Origin: Microbulbifer pacificus
GTDB taxonomy: Bacteria; Pseudomonadota; Gammaproteobacteria; Pseudomonadales; Cellvibrionaceae
Direction of reading: 5' to 3'
NCBI RefSeq assembly: GCF_002959965.1
Contig: NZ_PREV01000026.1
Location: 193,501-257,500, forward strand
DNA length: 64,000 nucleotides
Notes under the pieces: generated by a model
Seen by the model: only the letters and a program-made list of their open reading frames with translations
Database searches by the model: none
What the model was told of the DNA's origin: nothing
In this document: positions 17,867-27,213 of the stretch, in pieces
Position numbering within the stretch: the first letter of the stretch is position 1
Layout of the letters: every line of letters starts with the position of its first letter
Translations under genes and position numbers: made by a program

Positions 17867-20275
17867 TCACTCGACAGACTTCACATCGCCAAAGCGGCGC
17901 TCGTACAGACCCTCGTGGACTTCCTTGGCCGCCTTGACCAGCTCCACGTAGGGAACATCCGCTACCGACACAAACCCGTTCGCGTAGTTTTCGCCGTCAT
18001 AGGCGCGGCCAGTAATTGGGGAGTCCATGTACTGGAACATATGCACGCCCACAAACCAGGGGTTGTCGATAAACGAGTGCATATAGTTCTTGAACATACG
18101 GCCGCGGTCTTTCTGATCTGCTGAAATCACGATACCCGGATGGAAGTGCCCCTGATCATCGGAACCAAAGCTGAACTCACCAATCAGGCTCGGCTTGTCG
18201 ATCTCCGCCAGGAACTCCCACTTTGACGGCACCAAACCCTCTTCGTAGAGGTTGTAGCTGATGATATCCACGTTCTTGCCTGCCGCCTTCACAATCTCCG
18301 GAGGCATACCCCAGCTTGGCAGACGGGAGCCCAGATACAGGTGATTCGGCATCACCGACTTCATCGCCTTGCGAATAGTGCCGAAGTACTGATTGCCGTA
18401 TTCAAACAGCAGGGTCGCGTAATCTTCGCGCTGTGCGTCGGTAGTGAGACTCGAGTCCATACCCTTCTCAAAGGCTTCCCAGGATTTCACCTCTTTGCTC
18501 CAGGCCTTATTCAAGGCTTCAATGGTGCCGTACTTCTCTCGCAATACTTTAGTGAAGGCGCCTTTGGCTGGGGTGTCTGCTGCATCCCGTGTCAGCGTAT
18601 TGATCACGATACCGTAGTGAAGTTCGTCACTCTCAAGACGACCAAAACTCTGCTCGTTGTCAAAAAAGACCCCCATACACCAGGGGCTGTTTTCGATCTG
18701 CTCGCTGACCGACTTTGCCGCCACTACCGAGCGCTGATAAAAACGGGGGTCGTAGGGATCAGGCACCGGATGCCAGAAATCGAAACCGCTACTGAGAGTA
18801 CCGAACTCCCCAATGATGTCCGCAAAAGCGACAAACGGAATCCGTTCCTGCTGATAAAAGGGTTCCGCGGCCCAATTGCCCAACGAAGTAAACCCCCAGT
18901 CCAGCATGCGGTCGACAGTGACCTTTTGCCAGGTATCCAGGTAGGACTCCGGATACGTCTCGCCATAGCGGCGCTCCAGGTTGGCGCTGTAGAAACTAAA
19001 CGTCTCACCGTGCTTGAGCGGCCCCGACTGTGTTTCACGCCGGTAGCCGTAGTGATTCCCCAATTCATCATTATAGCCGGGCAGCCAGTTGAACATTTTC
19101 GCGCGGGTTTCCGAGATCAACTCGCGGGTCGCCCAGGCTTTCTCGTCGACACGGTTCAGGGGCTGATCGTCTTCCGCAATCACCTCATCGGCGCTGCGCT
19201 TCGGGATCAATTTCTGGTCGTAATCGTAACCGGTGATGGTGGAAGAATTGGACAGGCGGATGATGTCGATACCGGTGGAGAAATACAGATATCCCTCCGG
19301 GTCGACGATAGCCCACTTACCGTTGACTTTCTCGGTGCGGAAATAGCCGGTGGCTTGCAATTGGGGGCCACTCTTCCAACCACTGAATTTTGAGCGATCG
19401 GCGTTGGGTTTGCCGGACAAGCTCGCCAGCTCTTCCTCAACCACTTTTTTCAGCTCTTCGTCGGAGTGGATCTTGCCTTCGTAATCCACCTTGGCGTTCT
19501 GACCATATTTGTCCAGCAGCCCGGTAAGGAAGTTTTCATCCATCGGAGGATTGGCCCGCAGACGCAGATTGTCAATGGTGTACTGGCGATCGCTCAGGCT
19601 GCCATCGGTACCGAAGGAGATCTGGGTGATCCCAGAGAGATCTAATAATTTTTTGCCCCAGAAGGAGTGCAGCATAATGTCGTCCGACTGCCAGGTGGGC
19701 GGATTGGAACGCAGGCCGGAAGCAAAATTGAACTCGTTCTGTGCCGCCGCCTTTGGGTCTTCCTGATCGTGTCCGTGCAGCTTGGCGTAGTAAGTCCGCG
19801 CGGTACCATCCGCCGGCACTACCAGCCCGCGAGTATAAAAGTCGCCGTTTTTATCCGCCATGGTGACATCAATCTGCACCGATTCGGCACCGTGATTGGC
19901 CACATCGAATGCCAGGTTGAAATCGGAGAACTCGCTCCAGTCCCAGGCTTCCGCAGGCTGGATTACAAGGCCGGCATTATTGTTGTCGGCCAGTTTCAAC
20001 TTCACTTGTAGCGCTTTGCCACCAGCGCCGTCATCTACCAGGTTGGCGGTGCCATTGTTAACCTGGACAGACGCGGGAATACCGCCCTGATCGAAGCCTT
20101 CCAGCAAAAGGTCCTGAGCCAGCAGATTGGAATCGGACGTGGCTGTCACATTGGCCGCAGTCTCGCCACCTTTCTGCTCGCCAGAGCAGGCCGTCAGACT
20201 ACCCAGAGTGGCCGCAGTGATCGCGAGGCTCAGTGCTGAGCGCATTAGGGGTTTGGAAAATCGCTTGGTGTCCAT
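17867..20275 (-). CDS. GH50 beta-agarase, lipoprotein (second GH50)
   Basis: An 802-residue GH50 paralogue with lipobox SLTAC, an N-terminal carbohydrate-binding-like sandwich and a C-terminal catalytic barrel. Predicted acid/base is Glu541 (DNEQSFG) and nucleophile Glu700 (IGEFSFG). The conserved C-terminal MDSPITGRAYDGENY segment is shared with the other two GH50 proteins. It is the last gene of the sugar porter, SDR, galactonate dehydratase operon, 54 bases after the dehydratase. That placement couples agar-oligosaccharide cleavage to galactose breakdown. Confidence 0.92.
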   Translation of the reverse strand: MDTKRFSKPLMRSALSLAITAATLGSLTACSGEQKGGETAANVTATSDSNLLAQDLLLEGFDQGGIPASVQVNNGTANLVDDGAGGKALQVKLKLADNNNAGLVIQPAEAWDWSEFSDFNLAFDVANHGAESVQIDVTMADKNGDFYTRGLVVPADGTARTYYAKLHGHDQEDPKAAAQNEFNFASGLRSNPPTWQSDDIMLHSFWGKKLLDLSGITQISFGTDGSLSDRQYTIDNLRLRANPPMDENFLTGLLDKYGQNAKVDYEGKIHSDEELKKVVEEELASLSGKPNADRSKFSGWKSGPQLQATGYFRTEKVNGKWAIVDPEGYLYFSTGIDIIRLSNSSTITGYDYDQKLIPKRSADEVIAEDDQPLNRVDEKAWATRELISETRAKMFNWLPGYNDELGNHYGYRRETQSGPLKHGETFSFYSANLERRYGETYPESYLDTWQKVTVDRMLDWGFTSLGNWAAEPFYQQERIPFVAFADIIGEFGTLSSGFDFWHPVPDPYDPRFYQRSVVAAKSVSEQIENSPWCMGVFFDNEQSFGRLESDELHYGIVINTLTRDAADTPAKGAFTKVLREKYGTIEALNKAWSKEVKSWEAFEKGMDSSLTTDAQREDYATLLFEYGNQYFGTIRKAMKSVMPNHLYLGSRLPSWGMPPEIVKAAGKNVDIISYNLYEEGLVPSKWEFLAEIDKPSLIGEFSFGSDDQGHFHPGIVISADQKDRGRMFKNYMHSFIDNPWFVGVHMFQYMDSPITGRAYDGENYANGFVSVADVPYVELVKAAKEVHEGLYERRFGDVKSVE

Positions 20276-20329
20276 CGTAGTACTCGTTTTAATTATTGGT
20301 TGCCTGACGCAAATACTTGAAAGAATTTA

Positions 20330-21484
20330 TTACCAGTTGGTGTAGCTGCCGTCTGGCTTGTACAGCCGCGGGGCTTCCCAGAATTTGAACGACTGCTCGG
20401 CAATCATTTCCTCATTCACATCAATGCCGATGCCCGGCGCATCGCCCACCGGATACACCCGATTCACTTCTTTCGGGCGGTTGATGAAATATTTATCGTG
20501 ATCGGATTTGTTGCTGTCGTAGGGGGCAATCTCACACCACGAAAGATTCGGCACCGCCGCACACATCTGAATGGTGGCGGCGGTACATACCGGGCCCAAA
20601 GGGTCGTGAGGCATAATGTCGATGTAATGGCTTTCCGCCATGGCAGCTACTTTCATCGCCTCAGTCAGTCCACCCACGTTGCACACGTCGATGCGGGCAA
20701 AGTTGGTGAGATCGTTCTCGATATGGGGCAAAAAGTCCCACTTGCTGGCGAACTCTTCGCCGATGGCAAAGGGTACATTCACCATCTTGCGCAAGCCCTG
20801 GTACGCGGTAACCGACTGATCGCGGATGGGTTCTTCGAGAAAATCGAGCACGCCCTCCCCCAGCTTCTGGCAGAAACTCGCGGTTTCGGCAACGGAGAGG
20901 CGGTGGTGGTAGTCGATACCCAGCACCAACTCTTCCCCCAGTTCCTGACGGATTTCCTTCAGGCTACCGGCTGCGGCGGCGATGGATTTACGCACATCAA
21001 ACGTGGTGGGTTCGGTAGGCGAACCGTGTTCGCCGGTGGTTGCACGGATCACTTCCCAGCCCTGCTCGCGCAGCGCGCGGAAGTCGTCCAGCAGCGCCTG
21101 CCCCATGGGTTTGGTGGAGGTAACGAACAGCGGAATCTCGTTGCGCTGCTTGCCGCCAAGCAATTGATAGGTCGGCACGTTCAGCGCCTTGCCCGCGATA
21201 TCCCACAGGGCGATGTCGATGGCGGAAATGGCTGCGGTGAGCACCCGACCACCTTCGAAATACTGGCTGCGGTACATCTCTTGCCACAGGGCACCAATGT
21301 TCCTTGCATCACGGCCAATCAGAAACTCACGGAAATGTTTTACCGCACCGGCAACCGCCAGCTCGCGACTGGAAAGACCAGACTCGCCCCAGCCATAGAT
21401 TCCCTCGTCGGTTTCCACCTTCACCAGACACAGATTGCGGTGTCCAACCCAGGCGGGGTAAACCTTGATATCGCTAATCTTCAT
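20330..21484 (-). CDS. dgoD: D-galactonate dehydratase family protein
   Basis: A 384-residue enolase-superfamily protein that likely dehydrates D-galactonate to 2-keto-3-deoxy-D-galactonate. Active-site elements are GIDYHHRLS, FLEEPIRD, IGEEFAS and MPHDPLGPVCTAA, the last being characteristic of DgoD. It lies directly downstream of the SDR gene that could provide galactonolactone. With dgoK and dgoA it completes the De Ley-Doudoroff route. Activity on a related aldonate such as L-galactonate or 6-O-methyl-galactonate from porphyran is possible. Confidence 0.85.
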   Translation of the reverse strand: MKISDIKVYPAWVGHRNLCLVKVETDEGIYGWGESGLSSRELAVAGAVKHFREFLIGRDARNIGALWQEMYRSQYFEGGRVLTAAISAIDIALWDIAGKALNVPTYQLLGGKQRNEIPLFVTSTKPMGQALLDDFRALREQGWEVIRATTGEHGSPTEPTTFDVRKSIAAAAGSLKEIRQELGEELVLGIDYHHRLSVAETASFCQKLGEGVLDFLEEPIRDQSVTAYQGLRKMVNVPFAIGEEFASKWDFLPHIENDLTNFARIDVCNVGGLTEAMKVAAMAESHYIDIMPHDPLGPVCTAATIQMCAAVPNLSWCEIAPYDSNKSDHDKYFINRPKEVNRVYPVGDAPGIGIDVNEEMIAEQSFKFWEAPRLYKPDGSYTNW

Positions 21485-21497
21485 GCTCGCACTCCGC

Positions 21498-22271
21498 TCA
21501 TTTCAGATCGTCGGTGGGACAGAGGCTGGCACTGAGGCCGTGGTCTGCGGTGATATTGGAGCCGGTCATGGCGCCGGAACAGGGCGACAGTAGGAAGGCG
21601 GCGATATGGCCAACCTCCTCAACCGTGTTGTATTTGTTGTCCGCGTGCATCTGGTCAAAAGACGCTGCCAGAGCCGGGTTTTCATCGGCGACTTTTGCCA
21701 CCGCCTCGGTCCTGGTCAGGCCCGGGCACAGGCTGTTTACGCGGATCCCTTTTTTGCCCAGGCTCCAGGCCATGGCACGGGTCATGGCGACAATCGCACC
21801 CTTGGTGGCAGCATACATTTCGTAGCCGGCCACGCTGGCACCGGCGTGATTGGAGGCGATATTTACAATGGCGGCCCCCGCCGGCATACGGCGCGCCGCC
21901 GCCTGGCACAACAGGAATACCGAGCGCTGGTTTACTTCCCAGAGGCAATCCAGCTTGTCCAGATCGAAATCGAGAAAGTCCCCCTCGATAGTGACACCGG
22001 CGTTATTCACCAGACCATCGATGCGCCCGAACTTTTCGAAAACCTCATCGATAAACGGCGCAATGGCGGAAGCGTCCCCCACATTCAGCGGAAAATAAGC
22101 GCTCTCAAAACCGCGATCGCGCAGGGTTTCCACCCGGTTATTCGCATCATTGATATCCGCCAGTACCACCTTGGCACCCGCCTCGGCACACACCTGTGCG
22201 ATACCCCAACCGATGCCCGCAGCGGCACCGGTGACGATAACAACCTTCTGATCCAGCAAGGCTTTAGACAT
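21498..22271 (-). CDS. Short-chain dehydrogenase, probable D-galactose 1-dehydrogenase
   Basis: A 257-residue SDR with TGAAAGIG, NNAG, a catalytic Ser in IASNHAG and YAATK. The neighbours (sugar porter upstream, galactonate dehydratase 13 bases downstream) suggest oxidation of galactose to the lactone in the cytoplasm. The sequence itself does not fix the substrate; a sugar-alcohol or deoxy-sugar dehydrogenase would look the same. Confidence 0.8.
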   Translation of the reverse strand: MSKALLDQKVVIVTGAAAGIGWGIAQVCAEAGAKVVLADINDANNRVETLRDRGFESAYFPLNVGDASAIAPFIDEVFEKFGRIDGLVNNAGVTIEGDFLDFDLDKLDCLWEVNQRSVFLLCQAAARRMPAGAAIVNIASNHAGASVAGYEMYAATKGAIVAMTRAMAWSLGKKGIRVNSLCPGLTRTEAVAKVADENPALAASFDQMHADNKYNTVEEVGHIAAFLLSPCSGAMTGSNITADHGLSASLCPTDDLK

Positions 22272-22313
22272 GAAGACTTCTCACTTTCTTGAACGGTCCA
22301 CCAGTGCGCGCGC

Positions 22314-23879
22314 TCAGGCACGCACCATGGTCGCTTCGATTTCTTCGATGGATTTGTTTTTGGTTTCCGGCAGCAGGCGGAACAGCAGTGCAAGGCTCAC
22401 GCTGATACAGGCGGCGTAGAACAGGAAGATTTCCGTCGCGCCCATATTGTTCAGCTGCCAGGGGAAAAACTGCTGCACGAAGTAACTGACGGTACTCACA
22501 ACCAGTGCAAAGAATGGAATCGCCACACCGCGAACATGAGTGGGGAAAATTTCCGAAAAGAGCACCCACATCACCGGCCCGATGGACAGGTTAAACGCGG
22601 CGATAAAACACATGATGCCCATCAACACCAATTTGGCGTTGATCTGAATTGCGTTCTGGATCAGCGCGCCCTCGTTGGCCCGCGCCGTCGCTTCGCCGAG
22701 CGCCTGATACATAGCCTGCTTGAAGGCCACATCACTCTCAAAAGCAGTACCCACCAGGGCCTGCAACCCGGACACATCAATATTCGTATCCGCCAGCGCC
22801 TGCAGAGAAGCCGCGGTCAACTCATAGCTGGCCTGACTGAACGCCCAGCTGCACAGAAACAGGCTGACACCACCCCAGGCCAGGCCGAACAGCACCAGCG
22901 GGCGGCGCCCAAGACGATCAATCAGCAGCAGCGCCAGAATCGTGAACATCACGCTCACCACACCGACGATCACCGCCTGCATAAAGGCAGCATTAGTGCC
23001 GATACCCACCTGCTCAAACACAGTGGGTGCGTAGAACATGATGGCGTTGATACCGGTAATCGGCTGGGCGATGGCGATCACCAGGCCAACCCAGAAGGCG
23101 GTGCGCAGACGCGGTTTGAAAATCTCCGCCACCTGCTGGCGGAAGCTGCCGGCGGGTGCGGCCGCAGCGCTCTCCTGGATTTCCTGAATCTGCGGTTCGA
23201 TATGACCGGCGGGGATCAACTTGCCCATCATTACGCGGGCCTCATCCAGGCGCCCTTTTAGCACCAGCCAGCGCGGGCTCTCGGGAATGGCCAGCAACAT
23301 CAACAGCCAGATCAGCGCCGGAATTACTTCCACTCCGAGCATCCAGCGCCAGGTGTACTGATCGATCCCAAGCGCGCCCACCCAGGCGGCGTCCGCGTTG
23401 GACGCCTGCAGAATCAGGTAGTTGGCGAAGTACGCCGCCGACAACCCCACTACGGTGGTGATCTGATTCATGGAGACCAGCTTACCGCGCATATTGGCCG
23501 GGGCGATCTCGCCGATATACATGGAAGCGAGAGACAGGGAAGTAAACGCAAGGCCACCGAGGAAGCGTGCTGCCACCAACATTTCAAAATTGGGGGCGAG
23601 CACCGAGCCAATGGCAGAAAGAAGATAAAGAGCGGCGATAATCAGCAGCGCCGATTTACGGCCCCAGGCGTCACATATGCGCCCGGTGACCATCAACGCA
23701 AAAATCACCCCGAAACCGGGCGCACTGACCACGGTCCCGACCTGCAAGTCGGACAGGGTAAATTCGGCAGTAATAAAGCGTACAGTGCCGGAGATCAGCG
23801 CCGCATCCAGTCCAAAGATGAAACCGCCAAATGCCACGATCGCGGCAAATTTGAAGGCGGTCAATTGGAATCCTCTCAT
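22314..23879 (-). CDS. Sugar:H+ symporter, MFS sugar-porter family
   Basis: A 521-residue 12-helix transporter with the family signatures DRLGRRP between helices, PESPRWL after helix 6 and a C-terminal PETKNKSIEEIE. Such proteins carry galactose, xylose or glucose across the inner membrane; the operon points to galactose or anhydrogalactose. The loop between helices 9 and 10 is enlarged. The start at 23879 (MRGFQLTAFK) has AGAGGG 7 bases ahead; the frame runs on to 24011 without an expected domain. It is the first gene of its operon. Confidence 0.9.
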   Translation of the reverse strand: MRGFQLTAFKFAAIVAFGGFIFGLDAALISGTVRFITAEFTLSDLQVGTVVSAPGFGVIFALMVTGRICDAWGRKSALLIIAALYLLSAIGSVLAPNFEMLVAARFLGGLAFTSLSLASMYIGEIAPANMRGKLVSMNQITTVVGLSAAYFANYLILQASNADAAWVGALGIDQYTWRWMLGVEVIPALIWLLMLLAIPESPRWLVLKGRLDEARVMMGKLIPAGHIEPQIQEIQESAAAAPAGSFRQQVAEIFKPRLRTAFWVGLVIAIAQPITGINAIMFYAPTVFEQVGIGTNAAFMQAVIVGVVSVMFTILALLLIDRLGRRPLVLFGLAWGGVSLFLCSWAFSQASYELTAASLQALADTNIDVSGLQALVGTAFESDVAFKQAMYQALGEATARANEGALIQNAIQINAKLVLMGIMCFIAAFNLSIGPVMWVLFSEIFPTHVRGVAIPFFALVVSTVSYFVQQFFPWQLNNMGATEIFLFYAACISVSLALLFRLLPETKNKSIEEIEATMVRA

Positions 23880-24018
23880 CGGATAACCCTCTTTATTGTT
23901 ATGGGTACTCCGACCGCTGATACCTGTCACCCTCTTCAGGGCGTTAGCGTCAAGTATCTTCTGGTTGCACGGTCGGCCACCACGTGATGTTGGCCCATCA
24001 TACAACCCCAACTCCTTT

Positions 24019-24028
24019 TTGTTAACAA
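24019..24028. promoter_or_regulatory. TTGTTAACAA operator, sugar porter / dgoA
   Basis: Exact palindrome in the 259-base gap between the divergent porter operon and dgoA, followed by TTAACTATATACAAATA. The downstream ACAAATA is shared with sites at 36478 and 52957. Confidence 0.65.
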
Positions 24029-24138
24029 TTAACTATATACAAATATTCCTAGCTCCCTTTATACTGCATCCATCTTGTCCCGTCATCGGGAATAGACCAG
24101 AAAGTAGAAGCCAGTAAGAAGAATCACAGGAAAGCACG

Positions 24139-24795
24139 ATGCTGAGCCAGCAGTTTCACCAGGCCCTGGAAGCCTGCCCCCTGATTGCCATTATCCGCGG
24201 CGTTACCCCGGATGAGATCGATATGGTTGCCAACACCCTGCTGGAAGCCGGTGTGCGCGCTATCGAGATCCCACTGAACTCACCGGTTGAGCCCCTTAAG
24301 AGCATCGAGCGGCTGGCCCAGATCATGGGCGACTGTGGCGAAACCACCATCTGTGGCGCCGGCACCGTACTCACATCGGAACAGGTGCAGAGTGTACAAA
24401 ATGCAGGCGGAAAGATCATTGTTTCGCCAAACTGCGACCCCGAAATCATTCGGGCCACTATCGACCGGGATCTGATCTCTGTTCCAGGCTGCCTCACCCC
24501 GACCGAAGCCTTCAGCGCACTAAAGGCCGGTGCCCGGGTGTTGAAAATGTTCCCGGTGGCGGACTTCCCGGCCCAGTACCTGGAATCCCTGGGTGCGGTG
24601 GTCCCGAAAGATATCCTCACCCTGGCGGTGGGCGGCATCACCGATGCCAATATGGAAGAGTACTGGAAAGCCGGTGCCCGCGGATTCGGCCTCGGCTCCA
24701 ATATTTACGCCGCCGGCGACAATGCCAGCCAGATCGCGGACAAAGCGCGGATCATGGTGGACGCGGCCAACCGCGCTAAAGCACTGGGCACCTGA
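24139..24795 (+). CDS. dgoA: 2-dehydro-3-deoxy-6-phosphogalactonate aldolase
   Basis: A 218-residue class I aldolase of the KDPG/KDPGal family that splits KDPGal to pyruvate and glyceraldehyde 3-phosphate. The IEIPLNSP segment (rather than the EITLRT of Eda) marks the galactonate branch. GAGTVL, SPNCDP and the Schiff-base Lys in VLKMFPV are present. It stands alone, divergent from the porter operon and with its own terminator. With dgoK and dgoD it completes galactose catabolism. Confidence 0.92.
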   Translation: MLSQQFHQALEACPLIAIIRGVTPDEIDMVANTLLEAGVRAIEIPLNSPVEPLKSIERLAQIMGDCGETTICGAGTVLTSEQVQSVQNAGGKIIVSPNCDPEIIRATIDRDLISVPGCLTPTEAFSALKAGARVLKMFPVADFPAQYLESLGAVVPKDILTLAVGGITDANMEEYWKAGARGFGLGSNIYAAGDNASQIADKARIMVDAANRAKALGT

Positions 24796-24913
24796 ACGAT
24801 TCCTCTCTTACACCGGAGACTCTCCCTGTGATGGAATCCGGTGCACCTTGTCAGTTGCGATTGACTCTTCGTGACCTTTGTTCGTGCCGCAACACGAACA
24901 TTTCTCTCGCTTC

Positions 24914-24940
24914 AACGCCCCTTTTCAGGGGCGTTTTTTT
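24914..24940 (+). terminator. Terminator of dgoA
   Basis: Stem AACGCCCC / GGGGCGTT with a 6-base loop and a run of seven Ts, about 120 bases after the stop codon. Confidence 0.88.
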
Positions 24941-24971
24941 AACTCTTGTATTTATTTACTCACCGCCCCGA

Positions 24972-25826
24972 TCAGAGACCAAGCGACACACTGATACGCG
25001 CTGCAGATTCCCGCACTGCCCGCACCAGTTCTTCCCGCTCCAGCTTTTTACCTACTACCGACGTCAGGCTGGATACCGCCAGTGCGGCAATGGTCGCCCC
25101 ATCCGGCTGCCCCACCAATGCAGCGCAATCGGTCACGCCATCGGTCAATTCACTCGTACGCAGCTCAAACCCCTGATCGCGCACCGACAGCAAAGACCGC
25201 TCCACCTCCGCAGCGCCATCCATATCGGGCCCTCTTTTCTGGAGCTCTTTGCCGACAAGGCCCGCGCGGTGCCCGGCCTCGCAGTTAGCCAGCAGCACGC
25301 GTCCGGAAACGGTCTGCAGCAACGGGAAAAGCGTACCCTCATTGAACGACAGGGAAACCGGCCCGGGGCTCTGTACCTGCAACACCACCATCAGCTGCCC
25401 CTGGTGGATCACACTCAGGTGACAGGATTGGCCGAGACGCGCCGCCAGCGCCTCCATCTCCGGCTGCGCCGCAAAGCGCAATTGCGATACTGGCGACAGG
25501 GTACGGGTCAGCTCCAGCAGCTTGAGAGACACCCTGTATTTGCCAGACACCTCATCCCGCAGCAGATAACCCCGAGACTCCAGGCCAACCAGCACCCGGA
25601 AGATCTCACTATTGGTGCGCCCGATACCTTGGGCAATATCCGACTGGGACAGCGGCAGCGATTCCGCGGCGAGAAATTCCAGTATCTCCAGCGCCTTGTC
25701 CAGCGCGGGCACCGCGTATTTATTCGCACCATTGCCATTCTTCTGGCTGCCGGCCTTTTCGCTCACTTTCTCGGGCACCGCTTCCCCCTGACCCATCCAT
25801 TTTATCGGTTTGTGATGCCTGCGCAT
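24972..25826 (-). CDS. IclR-family transcription regulator
   Basis: A 284-residue protein with an N-terminal IclR winged helix (about residues 38-98; PLSQSDIAQGIGRTNSEIFRV region) and a C-terminal effector domain. The first 35 residues are basic and unconserved, so a later start at 25796 is possible; no clear ribosome site marks either. It is divergent from the binding protein / CoA-transferase operon with an AT-rich inverted repeat between them, and so probably controls that module. Confidence 0.88.
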   Translation of the reverse strand: MRRHHKPIKWMGQGEAVPEKVSEKAGSQKNGNGANKYAVPALDKALEILEFLAAESLPLSQSDIAQGIGRTNSEIFRVLVGLESRGYLLRDEVSGKYRVSLKLLELTRTLSPVSQLRFAAQPEMEALAARLGQSCHLSVIHQGQLMVVLQVQSPGPVSLSFNEGTLFPLLQTVSGRVLLANCEAGHRAGLVGKELQKRGPDMDGAAEVERSLLSVRDQGFELRTSELTDGVTDCAALVGQPDGATIAALAVSSLTSVVGKKLEREELVRAVRESAARISVSLGL

Positions 25827-25855
25827 TTAAGCACAGGTTGACACCACCAAAAAAC

Positions 25856-25895
25856 GATTTTTATACTTGAACAACAATTTCAAATATAAAAATTC
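25856..25895. promoter_or_regulatory. Inverted repeat between the IclR gene and the CoA-transferase operon
   Basis: GATTTTTATACTTGAA (25856-25871) and TTCAAATATAAAAATTC (25879-25895) pair over 16 bases with two mismatches across a short spacer. It sits 30 bases from the IclR start and 98 bases from the next gene. This is the expected place for an IclR-type operator, and it differs from the TTGTTAACAA sites. Confidence 0.55.
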
Positions 25896-25992
25896 AATCC
25901 TGATGAGCCGCCAACCTGCGGGTGCCCCCAATCACGGACCAGCACCCGCGCCTCGCACAGCGAGACACTCTAGAGAGAATCGAGAGAAAACT

Positions 25993-27198
25993 ATGAGCAG
26001 CTCCGACTTCGACCAACAGAAGCAAGGCACCCCGAAGCAGCAGACGGCGGAACCCATCGTCCTGCGCGGCATGACCTGGAACCACACCCGTGGCTTTACC
26101 CCCATGGTGGCGGCGGCCCAGCGCTTTGAAGAACTGAACCCCAATGTCACTATCCAGTGGGACAAGCGTTCACTGCAGGCCTTTGCCGATCACCCCATCG
26201 ACGACCTCGCCAGCCGCTACGACCTGCTGGTGATCGACCATCCCTGGACCGGTTTTGCCGCACGGGAAAAGGTCATCCTGCCCCTGGACGAACACCTGCC
26301 CGCCGCCTTCCTCAAGGACCAGGCAGACAACGCCGTAGGGCACTCCCACACTTCCTATCACTACGATGGACAACAGTGGGCTTTGGCACTGGACGCGGCC
26401 ACCCCCGTAGCGTCATTGCGCGCGGACCTGCTGCAAGAAAATGGGTTGGAAGAACCCCAAACCTGGGAAGACCTGATGGCACTGGCGGAAAAAGGTCTGG
26501 TGGCGGTGCCCAGTATTCCCCAGGACACCCTGATGAACTTCTACATGTTGTGCTCCGCCATGGGAGAAGATCCCTGTGTGGGCGAAGAAGAAGTGGTGAG
26601 CAAAGCGGTAGGGATCGAAGCATTGGGCATGCTGAAGGCGCTGTCCGACAACCTGGATCGCCGCTGTTTCGACTGGAACCCGATCAAGGTGTACGAGGCC
26701 ATGACCCGCAGCGACGACTTTGCCTACTGCCCCTTCGCTTACGGGTATGCCAATTACGCGCAACCCGGCTATGCCCGCAAACTGCTGGAATTCCGCGATA
26801 CCGTGACTGCGGGCCCCAAAGGCGAACACCTGAAAACCACCCTGGGCGGCACCGGCCTCGCCATCTCCGCGCACACCAAGCACGCGGAAGTGGCCGCACA
26901 ATTTGTGGAGTTTGCCGGTAACCCGGAACTGCAGGCCTCTTTCTATATCCAGTACGGTGGACAGCCGGGGCACCGCAAAGCCTGGACCAGTGAGTCAGCC
27001 AATCATCTGACCAACAACTACTTCACCAACACCCTGCCCACGCTGGACCGCGCCTTCCTGCGTCCACGCTACCATGGGCATATGTTTTTCCAGGACAACT
27101 CCGGCGCGCCCATTCGCAACTACCTGATGCACGGTGGCGACGCCAATACGCTACTGACACATCTCAATGAGCTGTACGTAAAGTCCCGCCAAAACTGA
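25993..27198 (+). CDS. Solute-binding-protein-like protein without signal peptide
   Basis: A 401-residue protein that resembles family 1 extracellular sugar-binding proteins of ABC transporters: an N-terminal WNHTRGFTPM ligand-lobe start, AQRFEELNPNVTIQWD, and a PFAYGYANYAQPG region. It begins MSSSDFDQQKQ and has no hydrophobic leader or lipobox. The frame is open upstream to 25867 but that part is Pro/Arg-rich and gives no signal peptide. No ABC permease or ATPase gene is nearby. It leads the CoA-transferase operon under the IclR regulator. It may bind a ligand in the cytoplasm or have become an enzyme; function unknown. Confidence 0.75.
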   Translation: MSSSDFDQQKQGTPKQQTAEPIVLRGMTWNHTRGFTPMVAAAQRFEELNPNVTIQWDKRSLQAFADHPIDDLASRYDLLVIDHPWTGFAAREKVILPLDEHLPAAFLKDQADNAVGHSHTSYHYDGQQWALALDAATPVASLRADLLQENGLEEPQTWEDLMALAEKGLVAVPSIPQDTLMNFYMLCSAMGEDPCVGEEEVVSKAVGIEALGMLKALSDNLDRRCFDWNPIKVYEAMTRSDDFAYCPFAYGYANYAQPGYARKLLEFRDTVTAGPKGEHLKTTLGGTGLAISAHTKHAEVAAQFVEFAGNPELQASFYIQYGGQPGHRKAWTSESANHLTNNYFTNTLPTLDRAFLRPRYHGHMFFQDNSGAPIRNYLMHGGDANTLLTHLNELYVKSRQN

Positions 27199-27213
27199 CA
27201 ACCACTGAAACCT

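Noticed and set aside
20055..20064. TTGTTAACCT inside the second GH50 gene, and GGTTAACAAC near 59628 inside GH86
   Set aside because: They share the GTTAAC core but break the palindrome outside it and are within coding sequence; not counted as operators.
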